From Phyto melanocephala (Eukaryota; Arthropoda; Insecta; Diptera; Rhinophoridae), in NCBI GenBank assembly GCA_941918925.1, contig OW799234.1:119734284-119798283 (forward strand): 64,000 nt of DNA, read 5' to 3'. Positions 46,986-59,544 of this stretch are shown piece by piece. Under the pieces are notes generated by a model. That model ran no database searches, had not been told where the DNA came from, and saw only the letters and a list, made by a program, of their open reading frames with translations. Both the position numbers and the translations under genes were made by a program. Every line of letters starts with the position of its first letter. Position 1 is the first letter of the stretch.

Positions 46986-48179
46986 GATGAAGCAACTAGT
47001 TTAAGACCTACATAAAGTCTATATTTTCTTCATATTCATATCTTTCTTCATAGTATTTTGTGACGATTTAGCGATGTCCGTCCGCTAAAAGCATCATAAT
47101 GCATGAACAAAAAAGATAAAGATGAAAGTTGGTAATTTATGCAAGATCCTTTAAAGTATATACTTTCTGTAAACTTATGAATGGGGCAGTCGATTTAAAG
47201 AAGTATGTCTGACTGGCCGTCTGTCTTTTGAAATGGATGTTTTAAAGCCATGATATGTTGTACATACCCGTGGGTGGTGTCAAACTTTAAGATAAGTATA
47301 TTCGAGAAAGAAAATGGGTCTAAAATATGCTGAAATATAAAAATAGAAAATCGAAAGCTCTGTTTTCAGTCCCTAAAAGGTATTTCTTTTTTTGCATCAA
47401 GCTTCTTAAGCTCCCAATTAATTTTTGGATATGTAAGTGAATAGGATTTACCATAGTCATAGTTTAAAAAGTAACTTATGAAAAAACTATAAAATGGGTT
47501 TAATAGATACAGACTGAGATATAAAAACCAAAACACATTTAATTCGGAATTTTTCCTAAAATTTTCAAGCGAAAATATTTTTTTTTTTAGCTTCGAAAGA
47601 AATAACAAATGAAAGGGCGTCACTGTTAGAAAATATAATTCAAGATGGCTTTCAAATAAAAGAGTAGATCTCATACTTTTTCATTCACCTTAATATAGGT
47701 ATTAAATTAAAGGGCTTGATTAGCCGAAAAAACTCCTAGTTTAAGAAGGCGTCCGAAACAATGTTGGAAATATCATACATAATAACAAGATGGCTCCTGC
47801 AACAAAATTGCAAATTAAATAATCCCTGCAATTTAGGTGTTATATAAAAGGGTTTGACCAGTAGATTGTCACCATAGGTTGGTGGGTTTTAAATATTTTT
47901 TCAAAATATGGTCATCATATTAAAGAGTCGATCCGAAATCAATCTAAATCCAAAATGGTCTCTGAATAAAATGGCGTATTACATATTGTTTTGTTTCACA
48001 AAAACAAACAACATAGGGACGCACATAAGGGTATTTCGTCAATATAGTCGGACATTTGTTCAAAAGTGAAATTTAAGAAATGTTAAGATTTAAGTACGTA
48101 GCCCAAGAGACAGCCAAATTTTGCACTGTTTAGTGAATTTTCAAGATTTTTGCTTGAGATTTGTCGTATTAGGTTTGAA
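46986..48179 (+). repeat. Degenerate INE-1-like material
   Basis: Worn motifs such as CCTACATAAAGTCTATATTTTC, GATGTCCGTCCG and AAAGTATATACTTTCTG with 'AAATGGC' blocks show one or more old long-variant copies. No boundaries or coding sequence could be defined. Confidence 0.5.
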
Positions 48180-48502
48180 GATATGGATGTGGACTATATA
48201 TGATTTCAACAGAACGGTGGCACTTGCGGTGGCGATGTCAATTAGCCGCCAAGATCATGTGATTTGACACCGTTGGACTTCTTTCTTTGGGGTTATTTGA
48301 AAGAAAAGAGCTAATGGATGAGATAATTCGGCATAGAACCTCAATTATGCCTCGTTATCGAAAATTTTGATCATCGGATGGAGGTGTGTTTCATACATAA
48401 TTGAACCATACCAATGTTATCAATATTATAAAAAAAAAGACAATGATTTCCTAAATAATTTGCATTTTATTCAAAATCAACATCGGCCCTTAAAAACTAA
48501 CA
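48180..48502 (+). pseudogene. Mariner-like transposase 3' relic with catalytic motif
   Basis: Encodes PPRSCDLTPLDFFLWGYLKEK, the block containing the third catalytic acidic residue region of this mariner-like group, preceded by a QNGG...GGDVN remnant and a stop where Trp is expected. It continues to IENFDHRMEV and a 3' end AACATCGGCCCTTAAAA that matches the terminal repeat of the deleted elements at 45571 and 62281. It is thus the 3' end of their longer parent type, itself dead. Confidence 0.7.
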
Positions 48503-49734
48503 ACATTAAATTATATACTAAATAGCTTGAGAAACAAATTCTGAGTAATTGATATACAAAGGTGGTTGCTAGATATTTATTTTGGGATATCACAAACATT
48601 ACTAATAACGCATATTACTATTTTTACCTATAGTGGTGTAGGGTATAAAAATAATACACATCAGATGGTGAAATTAATTGAATACTACAAACATGTTCCT
48701 AGCAATGACAATGACAACAACAACAACATCAATGACAAGAAAACAATACAAAACAAACAGTAACATCATGTAGTCAGAAGAGTATTTTAGCGCCAGTGTC
48801 AGACTTTAATATAAATTGACATTAATTTTGATAAAAAATATTATAAATAGAAAAAAACAATAAAGGACAAGTCAGAAGAAACAGAACAAAAACACATACT
48901 AATGAAATCCTAAGGGTTATTTGAAATTTAAATCCGCAGATTTAAATATACAACAACTGACAAGCACGATTATTCGTTGGTGTAACCCCTTACACTTTTT
49001 ATGCAAAACTGATAAATATTATTTTATATTATTTTATTTGAATTACAGTCTATGGAATAATTCCTTACAGACTATATGATAAAATAAGTTAATCAAGAAA
49101 AAAATACATTAAAAATTTTAAAATCAGTTATAAAAAATTAATTATTTAAATATAAAATAACATTTTGTTTAATGATATTAATACTTAAAGAAAAGTCTAT
49201 AAAATTATACATTTCATTAAAACAACAGCATAATGTTCACGGCGGGTCCGACATAGCAAAGTTAGTACGAAATGTTTTGACATAAAGTGGGATAAAAGAT
49301 CGCAATTAACGTTGAGGAACATTATAAGTTAAGTTACTTAGCAGAAAATCAGAGCTGACGCCACCATTAATAAGATTAACCATAAAAGAAATATTTAGCA
49401 TGATTCTCCGGCTTTTTAACCTCAGCTAATCTTATTAAGTATGATGGAAGGTCCTCATAGCTTCTATAGGTATTTCTTAAACAGAAAATAAGAAATTGTT
49501 TTTAACAGACTCCATACGTTCAAAATTATATTTATTTTCATACATTTTTTTTTTTTAATAATTACCTTAAAAATTTTTGAATTTTTAATAATAATAAAAA
49601 TGTATAAAAGTGCGTATGCGGCAGTTGTAATTGCAACTTTAGATAAAACACTAGGTTCGAGATATGAATAAGCCACCGATGGTCCACTAATTTGGACGAC
49701 TTAGAGCGTATATATCGAGCAGCACTGACATTGC
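48503..49734. other. Intergenic; left flank of a LINE fragment
   Basis: AT-rich. The stretch 49230-49470 is less AT-rich and may be mobile-element derived, but no family block could be read. Confidence 0.4.
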
Positions 49735-50055
49735 TTGAAGGAACAGAAGGAAATGCAGAGTGCTAAGGGCTTTGTGGCCAAAGGTTAACTCGGCGGACTC
49801 TATGATATTTCTGGAAATAAGTAGGGTATGATTGAGGGATACTATTTGGATTATAACAGAACATCCGCGTGGCATTCCAGATTTCTGTAGCATGAGAAAG
49901 AGATAAAAACTGTGAAGCATGTTGTCTGGCATTACCCAAGACTAAAAAACCATACATTTAGGAGGTTAGGTAAATTATTCCACAATGAGTTGAGTAATGT
50001 CGCGGGCTGCAAGCTCCAAAATATCATTGAATTTATCATGGGGGTCGGGTGGTAA
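49735..50055 (+). pseudogene. Jockey-type LINE ORF2 C-terminal fragment
   Basis: The plus strand reads LWPKVNSADSMIFLEISRV, then TEHPRGIPDF, then after a shift EKEIKTVKHVVWHYPRLKNH, FRRLGKLFHNELSNVAGCKL and IIEFIMGVGW, stop. This is the C-terminal end of jockey-clade ORF2 (the PKVN...ETVxHLLxxCPxL region). It is 5' truncated with frame damage. The following about 210 bp with CACATTGGACTACATGGG probably is its 3' UTR. Confidence 0.75.
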
Positions 50056-50947
50056 GTGGACAGACAATGAGGACTGGAATGGATGGTTTTTCGCATGTTT
50101 TTCATTTTATTTCTTTCACACCATTTCATTCCTTAATTTACTTCTGTTCTCTCTGTTTTTTATCTTAGGGGACACATTGGACTACATGGGTCTCTGAGTG
50201 CAAGTATTGGAAGTGTCTCTTGCTTCTGGTACTCTTCATTTCTTCCTACCTACAAGCAGTTAGTTGATTGCGTGAATAGTGAAGGATAAAGTGTATAAAA
50301 AAGACAAGTCACGTATATGACTCAATATTTTCTTGATTATATGAAAATTATGAATGAATTGAGTTTGAGCTATTTTATCGTTATTGTTGTTTAAATGATT
50401 AATTAAGAAATGACTTTATGTTCTTTTCATTCAGAGAGATTGAGTTGGAAATTTAATGCTTACATTCATGCTTTACCGGCATAAATAAATATTTAATAGT
50501 AATATCACTGTGTGTATTTGTGCAAACAAGCGCAAAACTAAAAGCTATAACAACAATATTGTACAGTGGTCAAATTGCATTAAAATTAGTTAAAATATAT
50601 AAAATTTTAAAAAATGTTTACAAATTATCAAGTGGAATTCATATCAGATGACAACATCACTACAAAAAACACAAAAGAGCCGGATAATGTCAAGACACAA
50701 AAAAATAAAATAAATTGTTTTAATTTTTATTTTATTTTTATAAATTTACACAAAATTTAAAAGAAAAAACTAAGTAGTTTTTTTATTAATTATATTCTAG
50801 TTTATATCACACAGTTTTGCTCTTTTTCACAATTTTCACAAATTTAAACCACTAGGACAACAAAACGGGCATTTGTCATTTTCTGATTCAAAAACATAAA
50901 AAATTTTGTTTATTCTAAGTAATTATAACTTGTATTTTACTTATTTA
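50056..50947. other. LINE 3' flank and intergenic DNA
   Basis: The first about 200 bp is probable LINE 3' UTR (ending near CTACCTACAAGCAG); the rest is AT-rich without recognised features. Confidence 0.4.
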
Positions 50948-51260
50948 AGGCCATGACTGACTATCAGATTTAGTCAATCGATATGTCAAAAATTGTATGT
51001 GTGTTCAGAAAGTGTGATAGTGTGGACACAAAGTGGACATGTGTGACAGATTTTTTGACATGTGTGTCCGATTTGATAATCTTTTGAAAATTTTCATAAA
51101 ATAATAGAGTCTGTGCGATCAGAGTTGCTTTTTCTAAGCAAGTATGACAGTGTGGCATCCAATAACACATTTTGTTGCGATTTTTTCATGTAGGACAGAA
51201 AACTATCAGATTTTTATTTGACATAATCGCACGACTTTGTAGGATAGTCAGTCATGGCCT
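50948..51260. mobile_element. 313-bp MITE with 18-bp perfect TIRs and TTA target duplication
   Basis: AGGCCATGACTGACTATC at the left is the exact complement of GATAGTCAGTCATGGCCT at the right. TTA flanks both ends (50945-50947 and 51261-51263), pointing to the PIF/Harbinger group. The interior holds several GTGTG(A/G)ACA motifs. It is non-coding. Confidence 0.85.
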
Positions 51261-51263
51261 TTA

Positions 51264-54236
51264 CCAATAATAAATATTATTCACAATCTTCATAAAATGA
51301 TAAACTATTTCAACCAATGCACATAAAAATTAATTTAAATGTAAACAAACTTTGATATTGTGCCGTTTAAAATAAAACAAGCAAAAAATAATCACTTGAT
51401 GTGAATTCGCTTTGCACATTATTATTTAAATGATATTTATTTGGTTGTTAATGCTTATTTTCTTTATTTCCAGAATATATTTGTAAAATTATTTATAAAC
51501 ATTTTTATATGTAATATTCTATCTTAATATTTAACGCTCTCTATCCCACTGTGCCGCATTTAGTTCGTTTTTTTGTCGTTTCTTTGGTTAAGGAAAAAAA
51601 AAAAATAAAAACATGGTAATGATCGTAAATGGGGAGCCAGCCAGTCAGCCACCAAACAAATCATACGAAGTGCCGATCAACAACAGATCTTTTAAATTCT
51701 CCAGTTCTTTACGATATTTACTCAGTTTGAGTTTGTGTATCCAGTGGATAACATCGCGGTGCGTTTTTTTTTTAAATCGCAAAATATTTAAAAGTTGTGT
51801 TCCGTTCAAAATTATAGACATAAAAAAACAAAATATTAAAAGACCACGTGAAAATTCAAAAACGTTTTGAATAAATTCCCTTGAACAAAATCAAAGTCTA
51901 AAAATTTAAAAAATTTCTGCAAAAATGAGCAATAAATAAAAAAATATTTTGAACAATAAATAAGATGTACATAGATATGTATCTTTGAGATTTGAGTTTT
52001 TCCTTTGTTGTTTGTTTATATTTTTCATTTAAAAAAATAAAATTTGTGCATTGTTCGGTCGCTTTTGTTAATTGCTGTTTGTTAGCGTGTCTGATGTATT
52101 TGTACGTGAATCACAATATTTTCATTTAGAGCAACAGTACAGAACTTTAATTTTGGTGTTTATTACGATTATTGCTAGCCACTTTTACGGTTTAGTTTTT
52201 GTTGCTATTACCATTTGTATATCCATCTAGCCATCTACCTATCTAAAATAAATACATATCTAGAAAATGCGTCCGTCTGTCGTCGATGTTAGTAAAAAAA
52301 GTATCAAAATACATTAATAACATTTAATAACAATAAAATAAAATTGTAACTAAAAAAAATAAAAAATCTATATTTATTGTCTTTTTCCAATAACAACAAG
52401 AGTGATATTTATTTGCGGTTTAATACACGTATTGTTTTTTTATCCAGTATGTGTAAGCGTATTTGTTCAAGTGAATACATATTTGTGCCGGCGTCTGTCT
52501 CCAAATTTTTTTATATTATTGAATAATGAGCATTATAACTGTGTTGTAAAAAAAATAAATCAAATGTATAATAAATAAAAATCCAAAAATGTTTAGCGTG
52601 TTGCTGTAAAAAAAAAATAAAAAAAGTTAATTTTAAATATTGTGTATACATGGCGCCACCTTTAAATTAAGTGTGATATTACAAATAAAATACTGTATGA
52701 TTTTTATTCTCTCCTAAATAACGTATAATTTCAATTTTATGTTTTCATAAATATGTTATGACAATGATTGAAGATTTTATTTAAATATACATACATATAT
52801 TCAATTTGAGTGCCGTTTATAAATCGTGTTGTTAATTTGGTGAGTAGTCTACAAAAGTAAATAAATTTTGAAAATTTATAGCTAGAAAGTAAAAAAAAAA
52901 TTCAATTTATTTGTAAAGTGATAAATTATTAAATATTTAGGTCGTTGCTAAATTTAGTTTTATAAGGTGATTAAGAATTTAAAAGCAATTATATTAATTA
53001 TAACAAAAAAAAAATAATAAAAAACAAATATTTAAAGATTTTTTATTAAATATTTTAATTAACAGAAAACTGAGAAATAATTTTACCAACAAAAAATGTA
53101 TCAAACATTTTACATAAACAACAAACATTTTGTATAAATTTCTATGTGGAATGGAAAGGATTTTTTTTAAGAATTTGCATACAAATTAAGTGTATTCAAA
53201 ACTAAATAAACGATTTACCAAAAAAAATTTTTTAAGTGAAATTAATCAATCATTTTATGTACCCCTGTCATTGATTGACCCATTAATTGATCATATGTGC
53301 CAAATACCTTTTAAAATACATACTTTATAAATATCAGAAAATGCTCGATAATTGATTAAAAATTTCAATAAAGCGTGTTTTTTACAGCTTTAAGTTATCA
53401 GTACTGTTCTCTGTGATAGTTGGTTTGATGACTTGTTGTTTATTTTGAAGTTAATTTGGTTTGGCAATTGATCATGAATACACTCACGCCAGAGCAACAT
53501 TTACAATTTTTTAAAATTAATTTTAAATATCATGTTTGAATTTAACAAACTCATCGGGCATCGGATAAAGCACAATTTTAGCAAAATGTGTACATTCAAT
53601 AAACAAATATGCCACCAAATAAATAAACCGTTTGCCTTACTTTATAATCCAGTGAAATCCTTGGTCCATTTGTCTTTACAAATAACGATGGTTAGCACAT
53701 TACTAACTTTTTCCATTCTCAATTGGAAGGCATTAGTATTCAGATATGTGTTTTCGGCAGGATGGTGACACAATTCACACAGCGCGCGATACAATTATTT
53801 TACTGAGCGAAACATTTAACGAACGCACAATTTCAATATATTTATATGTTTATTGTAAATTGAAGCCATCAAAATATTTTATCTCTTGATATGTAAATAC
53901 TCAGGTCTATTCTAAGCGTTATTGCCGAAATACAATCCAATTTACTGCAAAAAGTAAATAAATAGTACCTCCAAGACTCAATATCATATTTAAACATTAA
54001 TGCAATTGGGGGATGTTAAAAACGTTTTTCTTTGTTTTAATTCTGCCAATGGTGACGCAAATTTGACTTTGATCTATGGTGACGCCGGAACCATACACCA
54101 GGTGCTTTAACTAAAGATTTTTCGTAACATGTAATTAATAGTTCAGGTTTTTTTTTAGTGTTAATAATATTTAATCAATTTAAGCTCTTACTTTAATATT
54201 AAAATTCACAAGTTTTTTCGAATCAGCGCATTAAAA
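51264..54236. other. Gene-poor AT-rich stretch
   Basis: Nearly 3 kb with no recognisable gene or repeat. The open frames at 51613-51870 and 53532-53768 have no similarity. It could include regulatory or untranslated sequence of a gene outside the window. Confidence 0.45.
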
Positions 54237-54978
54237 ACAAGTAAGAGTGGTATATTCGGCCGTGCCGAATCTTATATACCCTTCACAACGTATAGTCATG
54301 CAATAACAATAGTTTGTATCACCATTCATCTCATATGAAATACGTACATACATATATAAAAACATCCCATTGTAAAATTGTAAAATTTACATACGTAAGT
54401 ACATGTTAAAAAAATAATAAAAAAATTTAAAAAAATGAAAAAAAATATTTTAATAAAATAAAAAATTATATAAAAAATATTTAAAAAAAAAAATTATAAA
54501 TATATAAATAATAAATAAAAAAATAAAGAAAATGTAAAAAAATATTAAACAAAATATTTAAAAAAAGTTTTTTTTAGCTCAGCTGTGATTCGATGCCACT
54601 TTTATTCCAACCAGTATACCACGTTTGTATGTACATATGTATGTATGTTGTTGTTGTGAAAAAAACGAGGTGGCCGTGGTTTTTTGCTCATATCTCAGTT
54701 GTTTATGTACCGATGCTTCTGATTTTCAATAACGATCTACTTCTGAATATTTGAATTCCTCATTCGGGTCCAGGCGATGTCGGGGGGCTTATAAAAGTTG
54801 ATTTAAACATACACACGGACAGACGGACAAACTGACAGACTGACAGAGCTTAATCGACTTCCCAATTCATAAGCTTTCAGAAAATATATACTTTATGGGG
54901 TCGGAAATTAAAATTGTAGAAATTTCACTCGAAATGACAAACCTTTATATACCCTTTTTCACTGTGTGAAGGGTATAA
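54237..54978 (-). mobile_element. INE-1-like element, short subfamily
   Basis: Hairpin end CAAGTAAGAGTGGTATATTCGGCCGTGCCGAATC at left; right end ACTTTATGGGGTCGG...CCTTTTTCACTGTGTGAAGGGTATAA. Colinear with 31319-31965, with a longer A-rich middle. Non-coding. Confidence 0.8.
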
Positions 54979-55639
54979 TTACAAGGATAAAATAAAAAGT
55001 TTCATATTTCTAAGGAATATAAAGTTTTTTAGTTGACATTCCAACCTTTTACAAAATAAACAAAAATTTGTGTCCTTCGAAACAATCACCTTAAATTATC
55101 CTTGATAATTTGACTTATATACAAACAAGGTGACACACGGTCTTACTCACCGAGTTAGTAAAAAAAACACACAATGTGTGCTCCTCAAGCAGTTTCGTCG
55201 TGAACTAATAATTTGGGACGTGCAATGCGGCAGCTAAATACTTGAAATTACAACCGAAAACAATAACGGAGAATAAAGTTATTTCAAATTTTAAACACAC
55301 CTGGTCTCATAAATAGACCAGTAGGTCACCAAAAAAATATTCAAAATTTTCTAATAGAATAAAATTAAAAAGTTTTTTTTAAAACAATCGAAAATCAAAA
55401 TATTTTCTATACAGAGAAATTATCAGAATTTATTTAATAAGCAAATACTTTACGAAAATGTTAAACACATCGCAAATGTATTAAAACCAATCTAATAATA
55501 AAAAAATATAATCGCAATAAAATTTAAAATCAACCTAGGCAGTCACTGTCTACAAGAACTTGGACTTTCAAAGATTTGAACTTTTAGCCGTGGGCTTGCA
55601 TAATTACAATTTGAACTGGCATATGTGTTAAACATTAAA
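54979..55639. other. Intergenic, no gene recognised
   Basis: A segment near 55190-55270 (GTGAACTAATAATTT, AATGCGGCAGCTAAA) weakly resembles 56405-56440 (GTGAACTAATAATT, AATGCGGCTAAA), suggesting another dispersed repeat. Confidence 0.4.
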
Positions 55640-56170
55640 ACATTCGGCTGTACCGAATCTGATAATACTCTTCACCATTATGTACATAGATATAGTTATC
55701 ACATCTTAGCTTAGCCTTGATTTCAGATTTAGTTTTATACGCCATTTTGCTTTAGTATAAATAACGTATCCGCCATATTATTTCGGATGCCATCTTTCAT
55801 AATTTACTGTATTCTACTGGTCATGCGCTTTCATTTAATATTGATATTGAAGGTTTTGAAAATGTAAATTTTTTAAAACTAGATTTTATCAATATACAAA
55901 TTTATTGTTCGCCATTTTGTAGAGGAGGCTATAATGCATTTATGCCCATATCAACATAGAGTCGACGCGTCGTCTAGAAACTGAAAAAAATCGTTTTTAA
56001 ATTTTAGGAAAAACAAAAATTATTTATATTTTGCGCTTAGTTTCACACCGATTTGTCAGTATTTCCCGGCAATAATTTTCGAGACTATGGCTTGTATTTT
56101 CGAGTCTTTATTGTGTTCAAAAATATTATTTATTTTTGCCTATAACTTTGTCGAGATATTGTATCAAGAA
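55640..56170 (-). mobile_element. INE-1-like element (long variant), partial
   Basis: Left hairpin end ACATTCGGCTGTACCGAATCTG followed by CTCTTCACCATTATGTACAT, then repeated GCCATTTTG/GCCATATTATTTCGG blocks related to 20950-22150. The right end (GGGTATA side) is missing. Confidence 0.6.
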
Positions 56171-56845
56171 AAAATTATTATTATTTAACCGATTGCAGCA
56201 ATCGCACCTTTAAAGCACCTTTATGTTGACTTTTCAGTTCTGTACCATTCAGTTTATCAACAACGATGACAACTCATTTCAAATAATTGTCACTTAAGTA
56301 AGACGAGATATATAAATTTGAAAAGAAACTTAACTGTATCGTTAACAATTTATTTTATAGAAAACAACAATGGCACAAACAACTACAATTACATCATAAC
56401 TAAACAGTGAACTAATAATTAAAATGCGGCTAAACTGAAATTTAAATTTAGATACAGAAAAAGCACTGTAGTGTGCAAAAATAACTTTCGTCCATTAAAA
56501 AAATTAAATCTACATAAATAACAAACTTTAGTATTAATTAAACCCACATAGTGTGAATGTTCATATTTGTAAAACAACAATAAATATTGTTTCGTTTTTA
56601 GTAAAATTCTAAGATTTTTACTGGCGGACGGACAGTGTTTTAATAAATTGATAAATGCATGAATCTATTGCAAATTAATTTTTTATTAGTTCACCCACAC
56701 TTTTAACAGCATTCAAAAATCCGAGTTTTCGGTTTATTTACAAAAAAAAAGGCCGTAAATTTCGTTAAAAGCTCAATTTGAATCGTGTGGTAATACAACA
56801 CTAATGTTTTCTTAGGGCCAGCAACGCGGACCGGGTCAGCTAGTC
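56171..56845. other. Intergenic with a GC-richer element end
   Basis: AT-rich DNA. GCAACGCGGACCGGGTCAGC followed by TAG near 56820-56846 stands out by composition and directly adjoins the LINE relic; its origin is unknown. Confidence 0.35.
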
Positions 56846-57420
56846 ATTTATAAATATTAAAGATAACAAAGGACCTAATATATTGCTCTGAGGAACACTT
56901 GAGCTAGCAGAATATCGATGGTCACAGATAATAAAGCCCTAACTCGTTTTTTTATGAAATTGAGTATTTCAGTGATTCCAATATATATCATACAAATACA
57001 CCTCTATACAAAAATTTAACGCAGTAGTATTAAAAAAAATCAGTTTTACACGAAATTTTACAGAAAAAAATTTTTTTTAATATGATAATACAGTTTCTTT
57101 TACCTTTTTACCTTCTCCTGTAAATTTACAATTATGTGAGTTTGGGCTTTTCTAGCACTGAGTATTTTCTATTAGAAAGATAAGATTTTAAGGAACTCAT
57201 AAAAGTACCATTAAAACCATGGTGTTCTAGTTAAGGACAAGGAACATTATGAGGTACCTTTTGAAACGCCTTACAAACTTCCAAAAAGACCACATCAACT
57301 TGAACATGCCTTTCAAAAGCAGAATTACAAAAATGATTAAATACAGAAAAATTAGTCGTAGTTGAGCGTCTAGGAAAAAATCCATGCTGTTCATTACAAA
57401 TATGACGTTTAACTGAGAAA
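56846..57420 (-). pseudogene. LINE reverse-transcriptase relic split by a family C insert
   Basis: The minus strand encodes NEQHGFFPRRSTTTNFSVFN, then HVQVDVVFLEVCKAFQKVPH, then FNGTFMSSLKSYLSNRK (57420-57150), and after an interruption SSSVPQSNILGPLLSLIFIN (56915-56850). These are RT blocks in the right order. The first catalytic motif is damaged (FLEVCKAF where TDFSKAF is usual). Family C sequence (56913-57150) separates the two parts. Confidence 0.72.
56913..57150. repeat. Family C insert inside the LINE relic
   Basis: TATCGATGGTCACAGA at the left end and the interior (AGTGATTCCAATA, TTACCTTCTCCTGTAAA, GTTTGGGCTTTTC) match the insert at 255-466. The right inverted end is not preserved. 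Confidence 0.5.
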
Positions 57421-58349
57421 AAACATTTTTTCCTTAGTGACGCTTTTAATTATCTTAAAAGCCTATTAAAAGTAAAAATCTTAAAAAAATTTTTTAACTT
57501 ACGTACAACTTTAAGACTTATTCATAACACTTATACATATTGAATAATTTAATTTAATTTTGTTTAGAAATTAAAATAAATAAATCTTTTTGCTTAGTTT
57601 AAAAATTGATTATCAACATTGATGGAAGATAGTTTTTATTACCAAGATTATGTTTCTAATCAATTAAACAAATTATTTAATTTCGTTTTTATTTTTATCG
57701 CCTTTTTCGAACAAAAGATCAGAAAAATTAAATTGGACTTTTAAATTGTTTATCTTGATTTTTGCATTTGAACTAATTATATTTCTAAAATTGAATTTTC
57801 ATGAATTTTTTTCACAACCACTTTAATCCGCAATGGTTTTATTATTTTCTTTTGTCAAATCTCACATTAATTGTTTTACTATGGTCGTTTATGGTGGATT
57901 TCAATAAAATTTAATTAACAAGTAATAATTTTGTTTACTGCCATTTTAGCCATTTAGCTTAATCATAGATAAATGCATAAAAGTCTATAAATAATTATTT
58001 AATGGGATTGTTATATTGATTTTCATTTTTAAAACACGAGCAAATTCTTGGAGTTGTGTTGTATTAGAGAGAATATACTATATTTAATTTGAAATTTGGC
58101 AAATATACGGATCTGAAAGTATTTGTGTAACAACTAATTAAAATCTAGGAAAAATAATAAAAGAAGGTATAAAACTTTATAGTCTAAACAAAATATGACA
58201 AAGAGGACTTTGATTATTTTAAATATTCACAAAAACAAAAAAAAAAAACAAAAATACGTGACTGGTGGGTTGGATTATTTTTAGGATTGCCAGATGGTTT
58301 GGATTGTCCAGCTTTGATACTTAAATAACCAGTTTTAAGCTTCTTAGTT
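57421..58349. other. Intergenic, no gene recognised
   Basis: AT-rich DNA with no recognisable coding or repeat structure. Confidence 0.45.
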
Positions 58350-59370
58350 TTGAGCTTCGAAATGATGGGCTCGTAATATTTTTTTAAATTTGTGGCTGTA
58401 GAACTCGAATTTTTTGGCCTTTAGTTCAAGGATTGTCTTAAGTTTGTTAACATGTACTCGCTTCCTCAAATTACACCAAAGAAAATAGTTGATTGCTGAC
58501 AAACCTGGCAAGCGTGCTAGCCAATTTATTTAAAATTTCTGGAAATTATTCGTTACAAATAATTTTATTCAAAATTTCCATTGTGTTTTGGGCAGTGTGT
58601 GGTTGCCCCGGTGGACTAGTCAGTAGAGGACTAGTCAGTAGTTTGGGGGTTACGGGTTCGATTCCCGTCAGAGACTCTGGGCTGCTTTGCTTCTCTCTCT
58701 TCTTTTCTAACTATTTCTATTTTCTCTATTAAGGCCTCACAATGGACCGTAATGGTCCCCGGGTGAGGGTGTAAGGGTAATTTTGCACCAGCCTTACCTA
58801 CCTACCTACCTCGGGCAGTGTGAGCACTAGGTCCATGCTGCTTAAATCATATCTTAGCTCTGTTTTAAAACGCAGGACGTAAAAGCTGTTCTATCATAAA
58901 CCGATGCAGCTTTCCATTTATGGTTACAGCTCTTCCCATGTACACCTAATGGGGTGCAGTTTGCGTTGATGAATCGATTTTAAGAACTCCTGAACCCTCA
59001 GTTCTTTTTTTTATCACTCACAATAAGATTTTCGATAAAGTTAATTTCATTTCTGGCCAACTGTTGAAATTTAATTGCAAAATTTCGACGTTGCCGGTGA
59101 TCTGCGAGTTTTAACTTTCCTATCAATTACACCTTATATGGGAATAACAGTAAATATTTTTTTAAATTCGTCGTAGCGACACGTAAGCCATTCCTAATTG
59201 AGCAGAACATCTTTCCGTAGAACGCTTAACACTTTGCTTTGCACGTTCAATATTTTCTGCAGTGAGAATTAAACGTGGTCGTCTTATAGTTCTAGGTTGT
59301 TGGTAGTGACGATAAAATAAGTAACGAATCATTGTTTCAGAGGGCGAAACTCTGACCTTAAAATGTCGAC
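58350..59370 (-). pseudogene. Mariner-like transposase relic 1
   Basis: Minus-strand blocks in order: QQPRTIRRPRLILTAENIER with SVKRSTERCSARLGM (N-terminal HTH region), AVTINGKLHRFMIEQLLRP, KQHGPSAHTAR, then beyond the SINE NTMEILNKI, ARLPGLSAI, YFLWCNLRKRVHVNKLKTI. Frameshifts and stops are frequent. The group is the mariner-like transposases with the WPPRSxDLTPLDFFLWG signature. The SINE 58600-58812 interrupts it. Confidence 0.65.
58600..58812 (+). mobile_element. Complete tRNA-derived SINE with 10-bp target duplication
   Basis: 213 bp flanked by perfect GGGCAGTGTG at 58590-58599 and 58813-58822. The head contains an A-box-like TGGACTAGTCAGTAG, duplicated with a 15-bp period (58613 and 58628), and a consensus B box GGGTTCGATTCCCG (58654-58667), the parts of a Pol III promoter. 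A CT-rich stretch, CACAATGGACCGTAATGG, GGGTGAGGGTGT and a (ACCT)n end follow. Not called as a tRNA because no cloverleaf closes. Confidence 0.88.
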
Positions 59371-59544
59371 AATATGATATTTGCGTTAAAATAATTAATA
59401 GTTGATTTATATTATTAAGGCTGGGTGGGTCATTTAGAAGTTTAAATAAATCAAAACGGCTTGAAATATATTTTTTGTTGCGAATTACAAGTGTTTCGGT
59501 TAGAAATTAAATATTATTTCATTCATATATTTGTCGCGACTGGC

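Noticed and set aside
51613..51870. 85-codon frame MVMIVNGEPASQPP...
   Set aside because: No similarity, no downstream support; kept as part of the gene-poor stretch.
58600..58670. tRNA gene suggested by GGGTTCGATTCCCG
   Set aside because: Only Pol III box elements are present; no acceptor or anticodon stem closes, and the unit is a SINE with target duplications.
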